A stretch of 64,000 nucleotides of DNA from Rhodobacteraceae bacterium S2214 (GTDB lineage Bacteria; Pseudomonadota; Alphaproteobacteria; Rhodobacterales; Rhodobacteraceae). The translations under genes were made by a program, and so were the position numbers. Below are positions 55,407 through 63,426 of this stretch, piece after piece (the first letter of the stretch is position 1; each line of letters starts with the position of its first letter). The notes below the pieces were generated by a model, which was given only the letters and a program-made list of their open reading frames with translations, was not told the DNA's origin and searched no databases. The stretch is taken from NCBI GenBank assembly GCA_025141675.1, contig CP081161.1, positions 966,001-1,030,000 on the forward strand, given 5' to 3'.

Positions 55407-55757
55407 TTATTCCCAGACCATCACTGGGCGAATCTCGATCCGGCCATAGGTGGACGTCGGGATTTTCGCGGCCTGCGCGATGGCGTCGTCAAGATCATCG
55501 CATTCCAACAGGTAATACCCGCCAAGCTGCTCTTTCGTCTCGGCGAATGGCCCGTCTGTCGTGATGGTTTTCCCGTCACGGACAGTCACTGTTGTGGCTG
55601 TGGCAATCGGCTGCAACGCGTCGGCATGAACCATCTTTTTGCTGTTAGCCATTTCGTTCGTGAAATCGGTGTAGCCCTGCATAAAAGGGCCAAATTCGTC
55701 AGAACCGGGTTGTGGACCAGTGCCCTCGGCGGAATAGATCAAACACATATATTGCAT
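55407..55757 (-). CDS. YciI/DGPF-family protein
   Basis: A 116-aa dimeric ferredoxin-like protein of the YCII-related group. MQYMCLIYSAEGTGPQPGSD at the start and the diagnostic ITTDGPFAETKEQLGGYYLL (DGPF motif) are clear. Such proteins are regularly encoded next to ECF42-type sigma factors and may be their regulators or targets. ATG 55757 begins the conserved sequence; an in-frame ATG at 55772 is also possible. It is transcribed divergently from tuf and is followed after six bases by the sigma factor. Confidence 0.9.
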   Translation of the reverse strand: MQYMCLIYSAEGTGPQPGSDEFGPFMQGYTDFTNEMANSKKMVHADALQPIATATTVTVRDGKTITTDGPFAETKEQLGGYYLLECDDLDDAIAQAAKIPTSTYGRIEIRPVMVWE

Positions 55758-55883
55758 GGGGTCATCTTTCATTCTCTACACAGGCGTCATTGCCTTTGTA
55801 CCATCCAGACGCACAAGAAATGGCGAAATCGACACCTGCGACAAAATAATTTTGCGAAGACGTTCCGGCAGACAACCTGACGC

Positions 55884-55912
55884 TTGATTTCCGGCGCGAT
55901 TCCCAATAGATC
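55884..55912 (+). promoter_or_regulatory. probable promoter of tuf
   Basis: TTGATT (55884-55889) and TAGATC (55907-55912) are 17 bases apart, about 55 bases before the tuf ATG. The -10 hexamer is identical to that of the tRNA-Trp promoter at 61253. Confidence 0.45.
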
Positions 55913-55967
55913 GCGTGCGAAGTTGAACCGGGCCAAATTGGCCCCTCGAATTTAAGGGCTTTGGCAT

Positions 55968-57143
55968 ATGGCTAAGGAAAAGTTTGAACGCACGAAACCG
56001 CACGTCAACATCGGTACAATCGGCCACGTTGACCACGGTAAAACGACGCTGACAGCGGCGATTACAAAGTACTTTGGCGACTTCCAAGACTACGACCAGA
56101 TCGACGGCGCGCCAGAAGAAAAAGCACGTGGTATCACGATCTCTACAGCACACGTTGAGTACGAGACTGAAACACGTCACTACGCGCACGTTGACTGCCC
56201 AGGTCACGCCGACTACGTGAAAAACATGATCACTGGTGCTGCCCAAATGGACGGCGCGATCTTGGTTGTGAACGCAGCAGACGGCCCAATGCCACAGACA
56301 CGCGAGCACATCCTGCTCGGCCGTCAGGTTGGCATCCCGTACATGGTTGTTTACATGAACAAAGTTGACCAGGTTGACGACGAAGAGTTGTTGGAACTGG
56401 TTGAAATGGAAATCCGTGAGTTGCTGTCTTCTTACGAATACCCAGGCGACGACATTCCAGTGGTTCCAGGCTCTGCTCTGGCAGCTATGGAAGAGCGTGA
56501 CGACAACATCGGTAAAGACTCAATCGTTGCTCTGATGGCAGCTGTTGACGACTACATCCCGACACCTGCACGTGCGGTTGATATGCCGTTCCTGCTGCCA
56601 GTTGAGGACGTGTTCTCAATCTCTGGTCGTGGTACAGTTGTAACTGGCCGTGTTGAGCGTGGCGTTGTGAACGTTGGCGACGAACTGTCCATCGTTGGTA
56701 TCCGTGAAACACAGAAAACGACATGTACTGGCGTTGAAATGTTCCGCAAGCTGCTTGATCGCGGTGAAGCAGGCGACAACGTTGGCGTTCTGCTGCGCGG
56801 CATCGACCGTGATGGCGTTGAGCGTGGTCAGGTTCTGTGTAAGCCAGGTTCCGTGAACCCGCACACAAAGTTCGAAGCAGAAGCCTACATTCTGACAAAA
56901 GAAGAAGGCGGTCGTCACACACCATTCTTCGCGAACTACCGTCCACAGTTCTACTTCCGTACAACTGACGTGACAGGCACTGTTGTTCTTCCAGAAGGCA
57001 CAGAAATGGTCATGCCGGGCGACAACCTGAAGTTCAACGTTGAACTGATCGCTCCAATCGCCATGGAAGACGGCCTGCGCTTCGCGATCCGCGAAGGTGG
57101 CCGTACTGTTGGCGCCGGCGTTGTGTCTAAGATTGTTGAGTAA
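55968..57143 (+). CDS. tuf: elongation factor Tu
   Basis: GTPase that delivers aminoacyl-tRNA to the ribosome. The 391-aa product has the G domain with [20 protein letters not shown] (P-loop), [15 protein letters not shown] (switch I), [12 protein letters not shown] (G3) and [12 protein letters not shown] (G4). Domains 2 and 3 contain [17 protein letters not shown] and the C-terminal [20 protein letters not shown]. Codon use is strongly biased, as expected for a highly expressed gene. It has its own promoter region and terminator. Many genomes hold a second copy. Confidence 0.98.
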   Translation: MAKEKFERTKPHVNIGTIGHVDHGKTTLTAAITKYFGDFQDYDQIDGAPEEKARGITISTAHVEYETETRHYAHVDCPGHADYVKNMITGAAQMDGAILVVNAADGPMPQTREHILLGRQVGIPYMVVYMNKVDQVDDEELLELVEMEIRELLSSYEYPGDDIPVVPGSALAAMEERDDNIGKDSIVALMAAVDDYIPTPARAVDMPFLLPVEDVFSISGRGTVVTGRVERGVVNVGDELSIVGIRETQKTTCTGVEMFRKLLDRGEAGDNVGVLLRGIDRDGVERGQVLCKPGSVNPHTKFEAEAYILTKEEGGRHTPFFANYRPQFYFRTTDVTGTVVLPEGTEMVMPGDNLKFNVELIAPIAMEDGLRFAIREGGRTVGAGVVSKIVE

Positions 57144-57176
57144 TCAATGACGCCTCGCAAGAGGTAACGAGATTAG

Positions 57177-57210
57177 AAAAGGCCGCGCCAGAAATGACGC
57201 GGCCTTTTTG
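57177..57210 (+). terminator. Rho-independent terminator after tuf
   Basis: The AAAAGGCCGCG/CGCGGCCTTTTT stem with a small loop starts 34 bases after the tuf stop and ends in TTTTT. Confidence 0.88.
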
Positions 57211-57266
57211 TTTGGGTGCCGACATGCTAGCCCGTTCTCACGTGTAAACCTTGTTGTGAGATAAAG

Positions 57267-57515
57267 ATGACAAAGACCCTTCCCATTGTATTTCTTGTTC
57301 TTTTAACCTCTGCTTGTTCCGGTGGCAGCGACCCTGATCGGTTGACGTCGGACCGTGAAGGCAACGTTGTTAGCGGCGTTGCAGGGGCCAATTGGGCCGA
57401 CAATGAATTGAACGTTGTTTGCAACACACCAGAAGAGACATTGACCAACGTCACAGTGCGGCGTGACGCAAGCGGCACCGGTACATATTCCGGCGTTTGC
57501 GTACCCGCGTTGTAA
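57267..57515 (+). CDS. small lipoprotein
   Basis: An 82-aa product with a lipoprotein signal: TLPIVFLVLLTSACSGGSDP has lipobox TSAC, with Cys at about residue 17. The short mature part contains two Cys (VVCNTPEETL and SGVCVPAL) that could form a disulfide. The family is not recognised. A GC-rich hairpin without a T-run follows the stop (57524-57547). It lies between tuf and the DUF1007 gene. Confidence 0.65.
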   Translation: MTKTLPIVFLVLLTSACSGGSDPDRLTSDREGNVVSGVAGANWADNELNVVCNTPEETLTNVTVRRDASGTGTYSGVCVPAL

Positions 57516-57631
57516 TCGATATTGGGCCGTGCCGCCTGGCGCGGCCCTAGCTATCCCCATCGGCGGAATTCGCCACTACCTGTAGACGGGTGTGTGTTGC
57601 GCAGGTGCAGCCCGTCACATATGATTTCGAT

Positions 57632-58288
57632 ATGCGCCACCTTATCTTGCCCGCCCTGATCGCCGCGACTGTTCCGTCCACAATGGCGCAGGCCCATCCA
57701 CATATTTTTGTGTCGACAGAGGTGACGGTCATTTTCGAAAATGGCGTGCCTGCGGCCGTCGATCTCGCATGGATTTACGACGATTACTTCTCGCTTTTGA
57801 TCACCTCTGATCTTGGGCTGGATTTGGACGGGGACATGCAGCTGACGGCTGAAGAAGAACAAATTCTGGCGGCGTCTGTCACCGAATGGCCTGCGGATTT
57901 CCAAGGTGATCTGGAGGTTAGTCAAGGCGGTGACATCATCCAGCTTGCGCCGCGCACGAACCACACCATGGTATTCGAGGACGGGATCGTGCGTGAAATG
58001 CATCGCAGGCCGATCCCTGCTTTGAACGATCCCACGGCACCGATCACAATCCGCGCCTATGATCCGTTCTACTATGTCGCCTACGACCTTGTCGGGGCCG
58101 TACAGATCAAAGGGCGAGACGATTGCGAAACGTTGATTACCCCCGCCAATCTTGATGCGGCTTACACGTTGGTCGAAGAATTGCTTTATGGCCGCCCCGC
58201 TGCTGATGTCGGTGCAGACGAACAATTCCCCGAAGTCGGCGTCGCCTTTGCTGACACCATAGAGGTTACATGCGCACCATTGGGTTAA
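57632..58288 (+). CDS. DUF1007 family periplasmic protein
   Basis: A 218-aa product with a Sec signal peptide (MRHLILPALIAATVPSTMAQ), mature from about AHPHIFVST. The AHPHIF start, LAWIYDDYFSLLITSDLGLD and YDPFYYVAYDL match DUF1007. These proteins are usually encoded next to NicO-type nickel/cobalt transporters, as here, where the next start overlaps by 19 bases. The N-terminal His residues may bind metal. ATG 57632 was chosen because the signal peptide begins there. Confidence 0.85.
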   Translation: MRHLILPALIAATVPSTMAQAHPHIFVSTEVTVIFENGVPAAVDLAWIYDDYFSLLITSDLGLDLDGDMQLTAEEEQILAASVTEWPADFQGDLEVSQGGDIIQLAPRTNHTMVFEDGIVREMHRRPIPALNDPTAPITIRAYDPFYYVAYDLVGAVQIKGRDDCETLITPANLDAAYTLVEELLYGRPAADVGADEQFPEVGVAFADTIEVTCAPLG

Positions 58289-59190
58289 TCTGCCTTATCG
58301 GGCTGATCGCGGTGATCATCGGCTTGTGGGGATATGGCGGCGCGGACGCGGTCAGCCGCTGGGCGACAGCAACGCAGCGCGATGTTCAAAACGCAATGGC
58401 GCGCAGTTTGCGTGCCTTGCAAGCCGGAGAAGCAGGCGCTTTGCTTGGCCTCTGGGGGCTTTGCCTGACCTACGGTTTTGTGCATGCCGCCGGACCCGGT
58501 CACGGCAAACTCGTCATCGGCGGTTACGGCATTGGGGCGCGTGTCGCTGCGGCGCGACTTGTCGGGTTGGCTGTTCTGTCGTCACTGGCCCAAGCACTCA
58601 CGGCCGTCATTTTGGTCTACGGCGCGATTTGGGTGCTTGGTTGGGGGCGGACGCAGATGACCGACGCGGCTGATAAATTTTTTGCGCCGCTCAGTTACGC
58701 GCTGATTATCGGTGTCGGTCTCTGGCTGTTTCTGCGGGGCATTCGGCATTTTCTGCAAACGCGTCAGACTACCAAAGACCATCATCGTCACGACCACGAT
58801 CATGACCATGACCATGACGGCGTGTGCAGCAGTTGCGGCCACGCGCACGGCCCGACACCTGATCAGGCCGCCAATGTTCGGTCTGTAAAAGATGCCGTTG
58901 CCGTCATTGCAGCGATTGCGATCAGACCCTGCACAGGTGCTGTCTTTCTGTTGATCCTGACGAATGCACTGGGTGTCGCTTGGGCTGGAATCGCGGGTGC
59001 CTTTGTGATGGGGATCGGCACGGCAGCATTTACAGGCGCGGTAGCGCTTGCATCTGTTGGATTGCGGGAAAGTACGCTGGCGCAAGTCGCTGGTGGTACC
59101 GCGACCGCACGTATGTTGGCCATCGTCGAAATATTGGCAGGGGCGATTATCGCGATCCTTGCTCTCCAGCTATTGCAGCGCGTCCTATAA
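58270..59190 (+). CDS. NicO-family nickel/cobalt transporter
   Basis: A 306-aa inner-membrane protein with about six to seven helices. Helix motifs GFVHAAGPGHGKLVIGGYGI (HAxGPGHGK) and AIAIRPCTGAVFLLILTNAL are those of the NicO/RcnA group. A His/Asp-rich cytosolic or periplasmic loop (KDHHRHDHDHDHDHDGVCSS, then CGHAHG) between the halves should bind Ni, Co or Zn. Direction (uptake or efflux) is not determined. It is cotranscribed with the DUF1007 gene (19-base overlap). Confidence 0.9.
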   Translation: MRTIGLICLIGLIAVIIGLWGYGGADAVSRWATATQRDVQNAMARSLRALQAGEAGALLGLWGLCLTYGFVHAAGPGHGKLVIGGYGIGARVAAARLVGLAVLSSLAQALTAVILVYGAIWVLGWGRTQMTDAADKFFAPLSYALIIGVGLWLFLRGIRHFLQTRQTTKDHHRHDHDHDHDHDGVCSSCGHAHGPTPDQAANVRSVKDAVAVIAAIAIRPCTGAVFLLILTNALGVAWAGIAGAFVMGIGTAAFTGAVALASVGLRESTLAQVAGGTATARMLAIVEILAGAIIAILALQLLQRVL

Positions 59191-59198
59191 AGGCAAAA

Positions 59199-59227
59199 GA
59201 CCGCCGCAGGGAGGATGCGACGGCCTT
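59199..59227 (+). terminator. possible terminator after the NicO gene
   Basis: AGACCGCCGCA and TGCGACGGCCT pair with two mismatches around a seven-base loop, followed by TTTCGG. It lies between convergent genes. Confidence 0.4.
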
Positions 59228-59265
59228 TCGGTGCCTTGGGAAGGCAGGGAGGAATCGGGGCGGTA

Positions 59266-59760
59266 TTACGCGGCTTTCGCGTTTACCTCACCAGTGGCGA
59301 TATCGGTCATCGTCCGGTCGCCGTCGTATGTGTTATCCAAACATTCCTGCAAGATCGCGGCCTCGCCATCTTCGCCAATGCGGTTCGCAAAGGCGACCAA
59401 ACAGCCGTAGCCGGCCAACGCGTAATGCACCATCCGCTGGTACTGCGTGATGATCATTGCATCACGCACGTCGTCGTCACCAAAATCAGCCTCGAGCACA
59501 TGGGCCTTCGCTTCTTTCACAAGACCTTCCATGCCTTTGCAATGTTCGCCTGTTGGCTTGATGTCATGCTTGGCGCAAATCTCGGCTACTTTTTCGATAC
59601 CGTCGCTAACACCGTTCGCACCAGCGATCAGGGCCTCGGACAAATGTTTGTTCTTCGCGGCACGGCCAAGTTCGGTAATAATCTCCAACGACTGCGTGTT
59701 CGCGCTCCAGATGTCCTGAAGTTGGTCGTGGTACACGTCATGTAGGGTATTCATTGACAT
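59266..59760 (-). CDS. DUF892 (YciE/YciF) ferritin-like protein
   Basis: A 164-aa four-helix ferritin-like protein. LHDVYHDQLQDIWSANTQSL is the first helix of the family; GMEGLVKEAKAHVLEADFGD and MIITQYQRMVHYALAGYGCL supply later helices with Glu/His residues that may bind a di-metal centre. Related YciF proteins are stress-induced. AAGGA lies six bases before the ATG at 59760. It is a single gene. Confidence 0.88.
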   Translation of the reverse strand: MSMNTLHDVYHDQLQDIWSANTQSLEIITELGRAAKNKHLSEALIAGANGVSDGIEKVAEICAKHDIKPTGEHCKGMEGLVKEAKAHVLEADFGDDDVRDAMIITQYQRMVHYALAGYGCLVAFANRIGEDGEAAILQECLDNTYDGDRTMTDIATGEVNAKAA

Positions 59761-59877
59761 GATATTTCCTTTCCGTTGCGTTTCGATTGTCTGCACAACA
59801 TGATGGGATCAAATTCGTTCCGCTAAACTTTGAGACTTTTCAAATGATGGGCGGATCGACGGACCAGAAAGCACGCA

Positions 59878-60516
59878 ATGCCCGATCCATTTCCAGCACC
59901 TGATACGCTTCATCCGGTCATCTTGCCTGACGGGACGCCGCATGCCGGAACGGTCTTTCTCGCACCTGCTGTGAAGGATCATACGAAGTTTCACGTGGGC
60001 GATTACACCTATGCCAGCGCGCATGTGCCGCCCGATGATTGGGCATTTCACCTCGCGCCATACCTTTACGATTTTTCGCCAGAGACGCTGCAGATCGGCA
60101 AATTCTGCCAGATTGCGGACGGCGTGACCTTTGTGACATCGTCGGCGAACCACCGGTATGACGGGTTTTCCAGTTTTCCGTTCATGATCTTTGGGGGTGG
60201 GCCAGCGTCGATGCCGGAACCGGGACCAGACACAGTGATCGGGAATGACGTCTGGATCGGGCAGGGGGCGACGATTCTACCAGGGGCTTCGATCGGCAAT
60301 GGCGTGATCATTGGGGCGCAATCGGTCGTGCGGGGCCATGTCCCGGATTACGCCATCGTCGCAGGGAACCCCGCGACCGTGGTACGGCGGCGGTTTGACG
60401 ATGCGACCATCGCAGAGCTTCTCGATATCGCGTGGTGGGATTGGCCCATTGAAAAAGTGCAAGACAATGAAGCGGCCATCGTCGGTGCGGATCTAGCCGC
60501 GCTGCGTGACGCCTGA
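59878..60516 (+). CDS. CatB-like xenobiotic/hexapeptide O-acetyltransferase
   Basis: A 212-aa left-handed beta-helix acyltransferase. IGKFCQIADGVTFVTSSANH, DTVIGNDVWIGQGATILPGA and SIGNGVIIGAQSVVRGHVPD are hexapeptide-repeat coils, with the catalytic His in SANHRYDGFSSFPF. It resembles the Vat/CatB group of acetyl-CoA-dependent enzymes. The natural acceptor is unknown, and a resistance role should not be assumed. Its last 24 bases overlap the convergent acyltransferase gene. Confidence 0.87.
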   Translation: MPDPFPAPDTLHPVILPDGTPHAGTVFLAPAVKDHTKFHVGDYTYASAHVPPDDWAFHLAPYLYDFSPETLQIGKFCQIADGVTFVTSSANHRYDGFSSFPFMIFGGGPASMPEPGPDTVIGNDVWIGQGATILPGASIGNGVIIGAQSVVRGHVPDYAIVAGNPATVVRRRFDDATIAELLDIAWWDWPIEKVQDNEAAIVGADLAALRDA

Positions 60517-61185
60517 CATCTGATCTGCCGTTGCGGTCACGCGGTTCAACTCTGCCGTCATGACAGCGCGGCCCGCTTCAATTTCAGCATCGCTGGCCTT
60601 ACGCGGAATCGCGACATCAAGCCGATCAAACACAATCGCGCCCCGCGTAAACGGCAATGGCACCATCATACTGTCCCACGTTTTCAGGATGCGATGACGT
60701 TTCGTAGAAAAGGCGTAGCCGTAAATCGGGCGTTGCATGATCCGCGCCCATTCCAGCGGGGCATCTTTCACGGCAAAACCCGGACCGGTTGGTCCGTCGG
60801 CTGTAATTCCGATGCTCACACCTTCCTTCGCCCGTTTCATCACAATGCGGGATTGCGCCACGTTAGACCGTTTCGCGGACATCTCTATCGGCTGAAGACC
60901 GAAATAGGCCTGCAAAGCACCCGCTGCCCGTCCAATCGGGGCGGTATCATGCAAGCAAGACAACGATCCTGCGGTACGCGGCCAATGCGGCGCGATCATC
61001 ATCAATCGGCCGTGCCAAAGTGCGCAAAGAACCGGACCCTGTTCCAGATCGCGTCTCAGCGCATCCAGCCCCGATGTTTCCCACTTTGACGTCAGAATGC
61101 ACAGCCGCAAGTACCATCCCACAAGCGTCGCGATAAAGCGGGCAAGAAAGGCAGAATTTTCCAAGCGGCGGCGAAACGGGGACAT
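60493..61185 (-). CDS. DUF374-type lysophospholipid acyltransferase-like protein
   Basis: A 230-aa membrane-associated protein. VLCALWHGRLMMIAPHW is the HxxxxD-like active-site block of the DUF374 family, and GVSIGITADGPTGPGFAVKD is the conserved substrate block. An N-terminal hydrophobic segment (FLARFIATLVGWYLRLCILT) suggests membrane association. Such proteins are thought to acylate lipid A precursors or phospholipids. The start ATG at 61185 lies about 110 bases from tRNA-Trp on the opposite strand. Confidence 0.85.
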   Translation of the reverse strand: MSPFRRRLENSAFLARFIATLVGWYLRLCILTSKWETSGLDALRRDLEQGPVLCALWHGRLMMIAPHWPRTAGSLSCLHDTAPIGRAAGALQAYFGLQPIEMSAKRSNVAQSRIVMKRAKEGVSIGITADGPTGPGFAVKDAPLEWARIMQRPIYGYAFSTKRHRILKTWDSMMVPLPFTRGAIVFDRLDVAIPRKASDAEIEAGRAVMTAELNRVTATADQMSGVTQRG

Positions 61186-61252
61186 CTGAAGGCTCTGTCT
61201 GGATCGGTTTTTCTTTGATGCGCTTTTTTCTTGGACAATGACAAGGCGGGGC

Positions 61253-61281
61253 TTGAAAAAGAATTGGCATGGGGGTAGATC
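61253..61281 (+). promoter_or_regulatory. promoter of tRNA-Trp
   Basis: TTGAAA (61253-61258) and TAGATC (61276-61281) have 17-base spacing. The predicted start, near 61288, is about 10 bases before the mature tRNA 5' end. Confidence 0.6.
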
Positions 61282-61297
61282 GACAGTCGGTCAGCGT

Positions 61298-61373
61298 AGG
61301 GGTGTAGCTCAGTTGGTAGAGCGCCGGTCTCCAAAACCGTAGGTCCACAGTTCGAGTCTGTGTACCCCTGCCA
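61298..61373 (+). tRNA. tRNA-Trp (anticodon CCA)
   Basis: A 76-nt cloverleaf with acceptor AGGGGTG/TACCCCT, D arm GCTC...GAGC, anticodon loop CTCCAAA (anticodon CCA), T arm CACAG/CTGTG with TTCGAGT, discriminator G and encoded CCA. The 27-43 pair at the top of the anticodon stem is a C-T mismatch. tRNA-Trp upstream of secE-nusG is the usual order. Here one sulfotransferase-like gene intervenes. Confidence 0.97.
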
Positions 61374-61415
61374 GACCTCTGATCCTTCCCGTGTGATAGA
61401 GGGGCCGCCAATCTC

Positions 61416-62303
61416 ATGACATCGCAGGCTTTACCCAGCGCAATTGTGTTGCACCTTGGGGCGCATAAGACCGCAAGCACCCATTTGCAGCATGCAATCA
61501 TGGCGGCTTTGCCGATTGAAGGCGTGGCATTTGCGGGGCCACAGACATTGCGCCAACCGGGGGCCAGTCTGCCGGAACGGTTTGGGTTTCCTTTCGATCC
61601 GGATAGCGCAGATGTATCGGCGTTGTCGCCGCACGATGCGCTCGCGGAATTGGCGGATGGTGCCGACCGGCTTGTGTTGTCCGAAGAAACCTTTGCCGGA
61701 AAACTCCAGCGGGGCTGGGGGCGCATCCCGACCCCGCTTTATTTCACGGCCCCAGACCGGGTCAGCCAGTTTGCCCGTATCATCGCAGAAGCAGGCGGTC
61801 CCGCCATTGATCTGTGTCTGGGTATCAGGAACCCCACTGACTACTTGGGGTCCGCCTATAGTCAAATTCTGAACGGCAACCGCGTCGTTGAGCCGGAAAA
61901 GTATCGCGAAAAGAACCCGTTCACCGTGGTCGATTGGGCCGATTACATTGGCCGGCTGCGGGCGACAGCAGGCGTAGGTGCGCTGACGGTTTGGCGGCAA
62001 GAAGATTACGCCGACGTGTTCCCGCAGGTTTGCGAGGCAATGGTCGGCACGCGCGATGTTGTGCCGCCGCCCGAACGGATCCATCAGCGGCTATCCGAAC
62101 AGGCTGTTGATGCGATTCTGTTGGCGAAACGGTTCACCGGTCCGGATTTCAAACGGATCGCCGCCGATGCCTTACCCATCACAGCCGATAACCCGCCCTA
62201 TGATCTATACGATACGACAATACATGCGGCGTCGCGCACCTTCTATGCCGATCAATGTGCGATGATTGCGGCCATGGCGGATGTGACGTTTTTGCAGGTC
62301 TGA
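61416..62303 (+). CDS. sulfotransferase-like P-loop protein
   Basis: A 295-aa protein. The N-terminal IVLHLGAHKTASTHLQHAIM resembles the 5'-phosphosulfate-binding loop of PAPS sulfotransferases (GxxKTGTTxLQ). A second block LCLGIRNPTDYLGSAYSQIL matches the 3'-phosphate motif with Arg-Asn/Asp-Pro and Ser. Such genes often modify polysaccharides or small molecules. The acceptor is unknown, and it could instead be a degenerate kinase-like P-loop protein. It lies between tRNA-Trp and secE, 89 bases before the latter. Confidence 0.75.
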   Translation: MTSQALPSAIVLHLGAHKTASTHLQHAIMAALPIEGVAFAGPQTLRQPGASLPERFGFPFDPDSADVSALSPHDALAELADGADRLVLSEETFAGKLQRGWGRIPTPLYFTAPDRVSQFARIIAEAGGPAIDLCLGIRNPTDYLGSAYSQILNGNRVVEPEKYREKNPFTVVDWADYIGRLRATAGVGALTVWRQEDYADVFPQVCEAMVGTRDVVPPPERIHQRLSEQAVDAILLAKRFTGPDFKRIAADALPITADNPPYDLYDTTIHAASRTFYADQCAMIAAMADVTFLQV

Positions 62304-62392
62304 CGCGCAAACTGCGGACCTGCATCCTACCGCTTGAAAACCCAGTAAAGACTGCGTATGTGACGGTCTACAGATGTAAAGGACCGCGACCT

Positions 62393-62587
62393 ATGGCTAA
62401 CCCAGTCAGATTCATTAACGAAACCCGCGCAGAAGTTGCAAAGGTTGTCTGGCCGACCCGTCGGGAAGTTGTGATGACCACAATCATGGTCTTCATCATG
62501 GCCACATTGACCGCGATCTTCTTTTTCCTCGTCGATCTTCTGATCCGTACAGGTCTGCAGGGCGTGCTGAACTACTTCGGCGGCTAA
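62393..62587 (+). CDS. secE: preprotein translocase subunit SecE
   Basis: A 64-aa essential subunit of the SecYEG channel. MANPVRFINETRAEVAKVVW then PTRREVV is the amphipathic cytosolic part, followed by one membrane helix (about residues 27-50) and a short tail. The single-helix form is normal outside Enterobacteria. ATG 62393 gives the family start. Upstream in-frame sequence is not conserved. It is followed by nusG after 284 bases, with a hairpin between. Confidence 0.95.
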   Translation: MANPVRFINETRAEVAKVVWPTRREVVMTTIMVFIMATLTAIFFFLVDLLIRTGLQGVLNYFGG

Positions 62588-62759
62588 ACTACCTTATCTA
62601 CTTTTGTTCTCATCAACGCTCGCCGGAAGCATCCGACGCCGCGATTTGGTGCCGTTTTCGCGGTGGGCGAACCACAGCGACTGGTGCGGAAATCTGCCCT
62701 CACCCCCTTGAAAACATTGGTTCAGAACGGTACGACGCCTCAACTTTCGGGGAAGGCGT

Positions 62760-62791
62760 GCGGCGAATCAAGTTGCGCGCCGCTTTTTATT
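62760..62791 (+). terminator. terminator between secE and nusG
   Basis: The GCGGCG/CGCCGC stem with a 12-base loop is followed by TTTTTATT. It could attenuate transcription between secE and nusG, which in many bacteria are cotranscribed. Confidence 0.6.
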
Positions 62792-62871
62792 GACCCGCGC
62801 AGATGATATAACTGTCTGTGATAATTGGAACTTTGCGGCGCAGTCCGCAATCGGCAAAGGTGCTCTTTGAT

Positions 62872-63405
62872 ATGGCCAAACGTTGGTATTCTGTAAGCGT
62901 CCTCTCGAACTTTGAGAAAAAGATCGCAGAGACCATTCGCCAAAAAGCGGAAGAGCAGGGTCTGGATGATCAGATCGAAGAAGTGCTGGTTCCGACCGAA
63001 GAAGTGATCGAAGTCCGCCGCAACAAAAAAGTGACAGCCGAACGTCGCTTTATGCCGGGTTACGTTCTGGTCCGCATGGACATGTCGGACGAAGGTTACC
63101 ACCTGATCAACTCTATCAACCGCGTCACAGGTTTCTTGGGCCCGCAAGGTCGCCCAATGCCGATGCGCGATGCAGAGGTCAAAGCGATCCTTGGTCGTGT
63201 CGAAGAAGGTCAGGAAGCGCCACGTACGCTCATCAGCTTTGAAATTGGTGAGAAGGTTAAGGTTTCCGACGGTCCGTTCGAAGATTTCGACGGCATGGTG
63301 GAAGAAGTGGACGAAGAAAACCAGCGCCTGAAGGTGACTGTGTCTATCTTTGGTCGCGCGACCCCAGTCGAACTGGAGTACACGCAGGTTGTGAAACAGG
63401 GTTAA
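62872..63405 (+). CDS. nusG: transcription termination/antitermination protein NusG
   Basis: Binds RNA polymerase and Rho and couples transcription to translation. The 177-aa product starts MAKRWYSVSVLSNFEKKIAE (NGN domain, residues 1-115, with RRFMPGYVLVRMDMSDEGYH). A KOW domain covers about 125-177 (FEIGEKVKVSDGPFEDFDGM). The ATG at 62872 is chosen because it starts the conserved N-terminus. In most relatives it precedes rplKAJL; here the next gene is on the opposite strand. Confidence 0.96.
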   Translation: MAKRWYSVSVLSNFEKKIAETIRQKAEEQGLDDQIEEVLVPTEEVIEVRRNKKVTAERRFMPGYVLVRMDMSDEGYHLINSINRVTGFLGPQGRPMPMRDAEVKAILGRVEEGQEAPRTLISFEIGEKVKVSDGPFEDFDGMVEEVDEENQRLKVTVSIFGRATPVELEYTQVVKQG

Positions 63406-63426
63406 TCCCTGCGACCGCCTGATCCG

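Noticed and set aside
58790..58850. Short CATGAC/CACGAC tandem repeats as a possible repeat array
   Set aside because: They encode the His/Asp-rich loop of the NicO transporter in frame. No CRISPR-like spacing exists here or elsewhere in the window.
57177..61297. Region between tuf and tRNA-Trp as an integrated mobile island at the tRNA
   Set aside because: No integrase, transposase or direct repeat of the tRNA 3' end was found, and the inserted genes lie upstream, not at the 3' end, of the tRNA.
62790..62812. TTGACC and TATAAC as a nusG promoter
   Set aside because: The spacing is only 11 bases, too short for a sigma-70 promoter.
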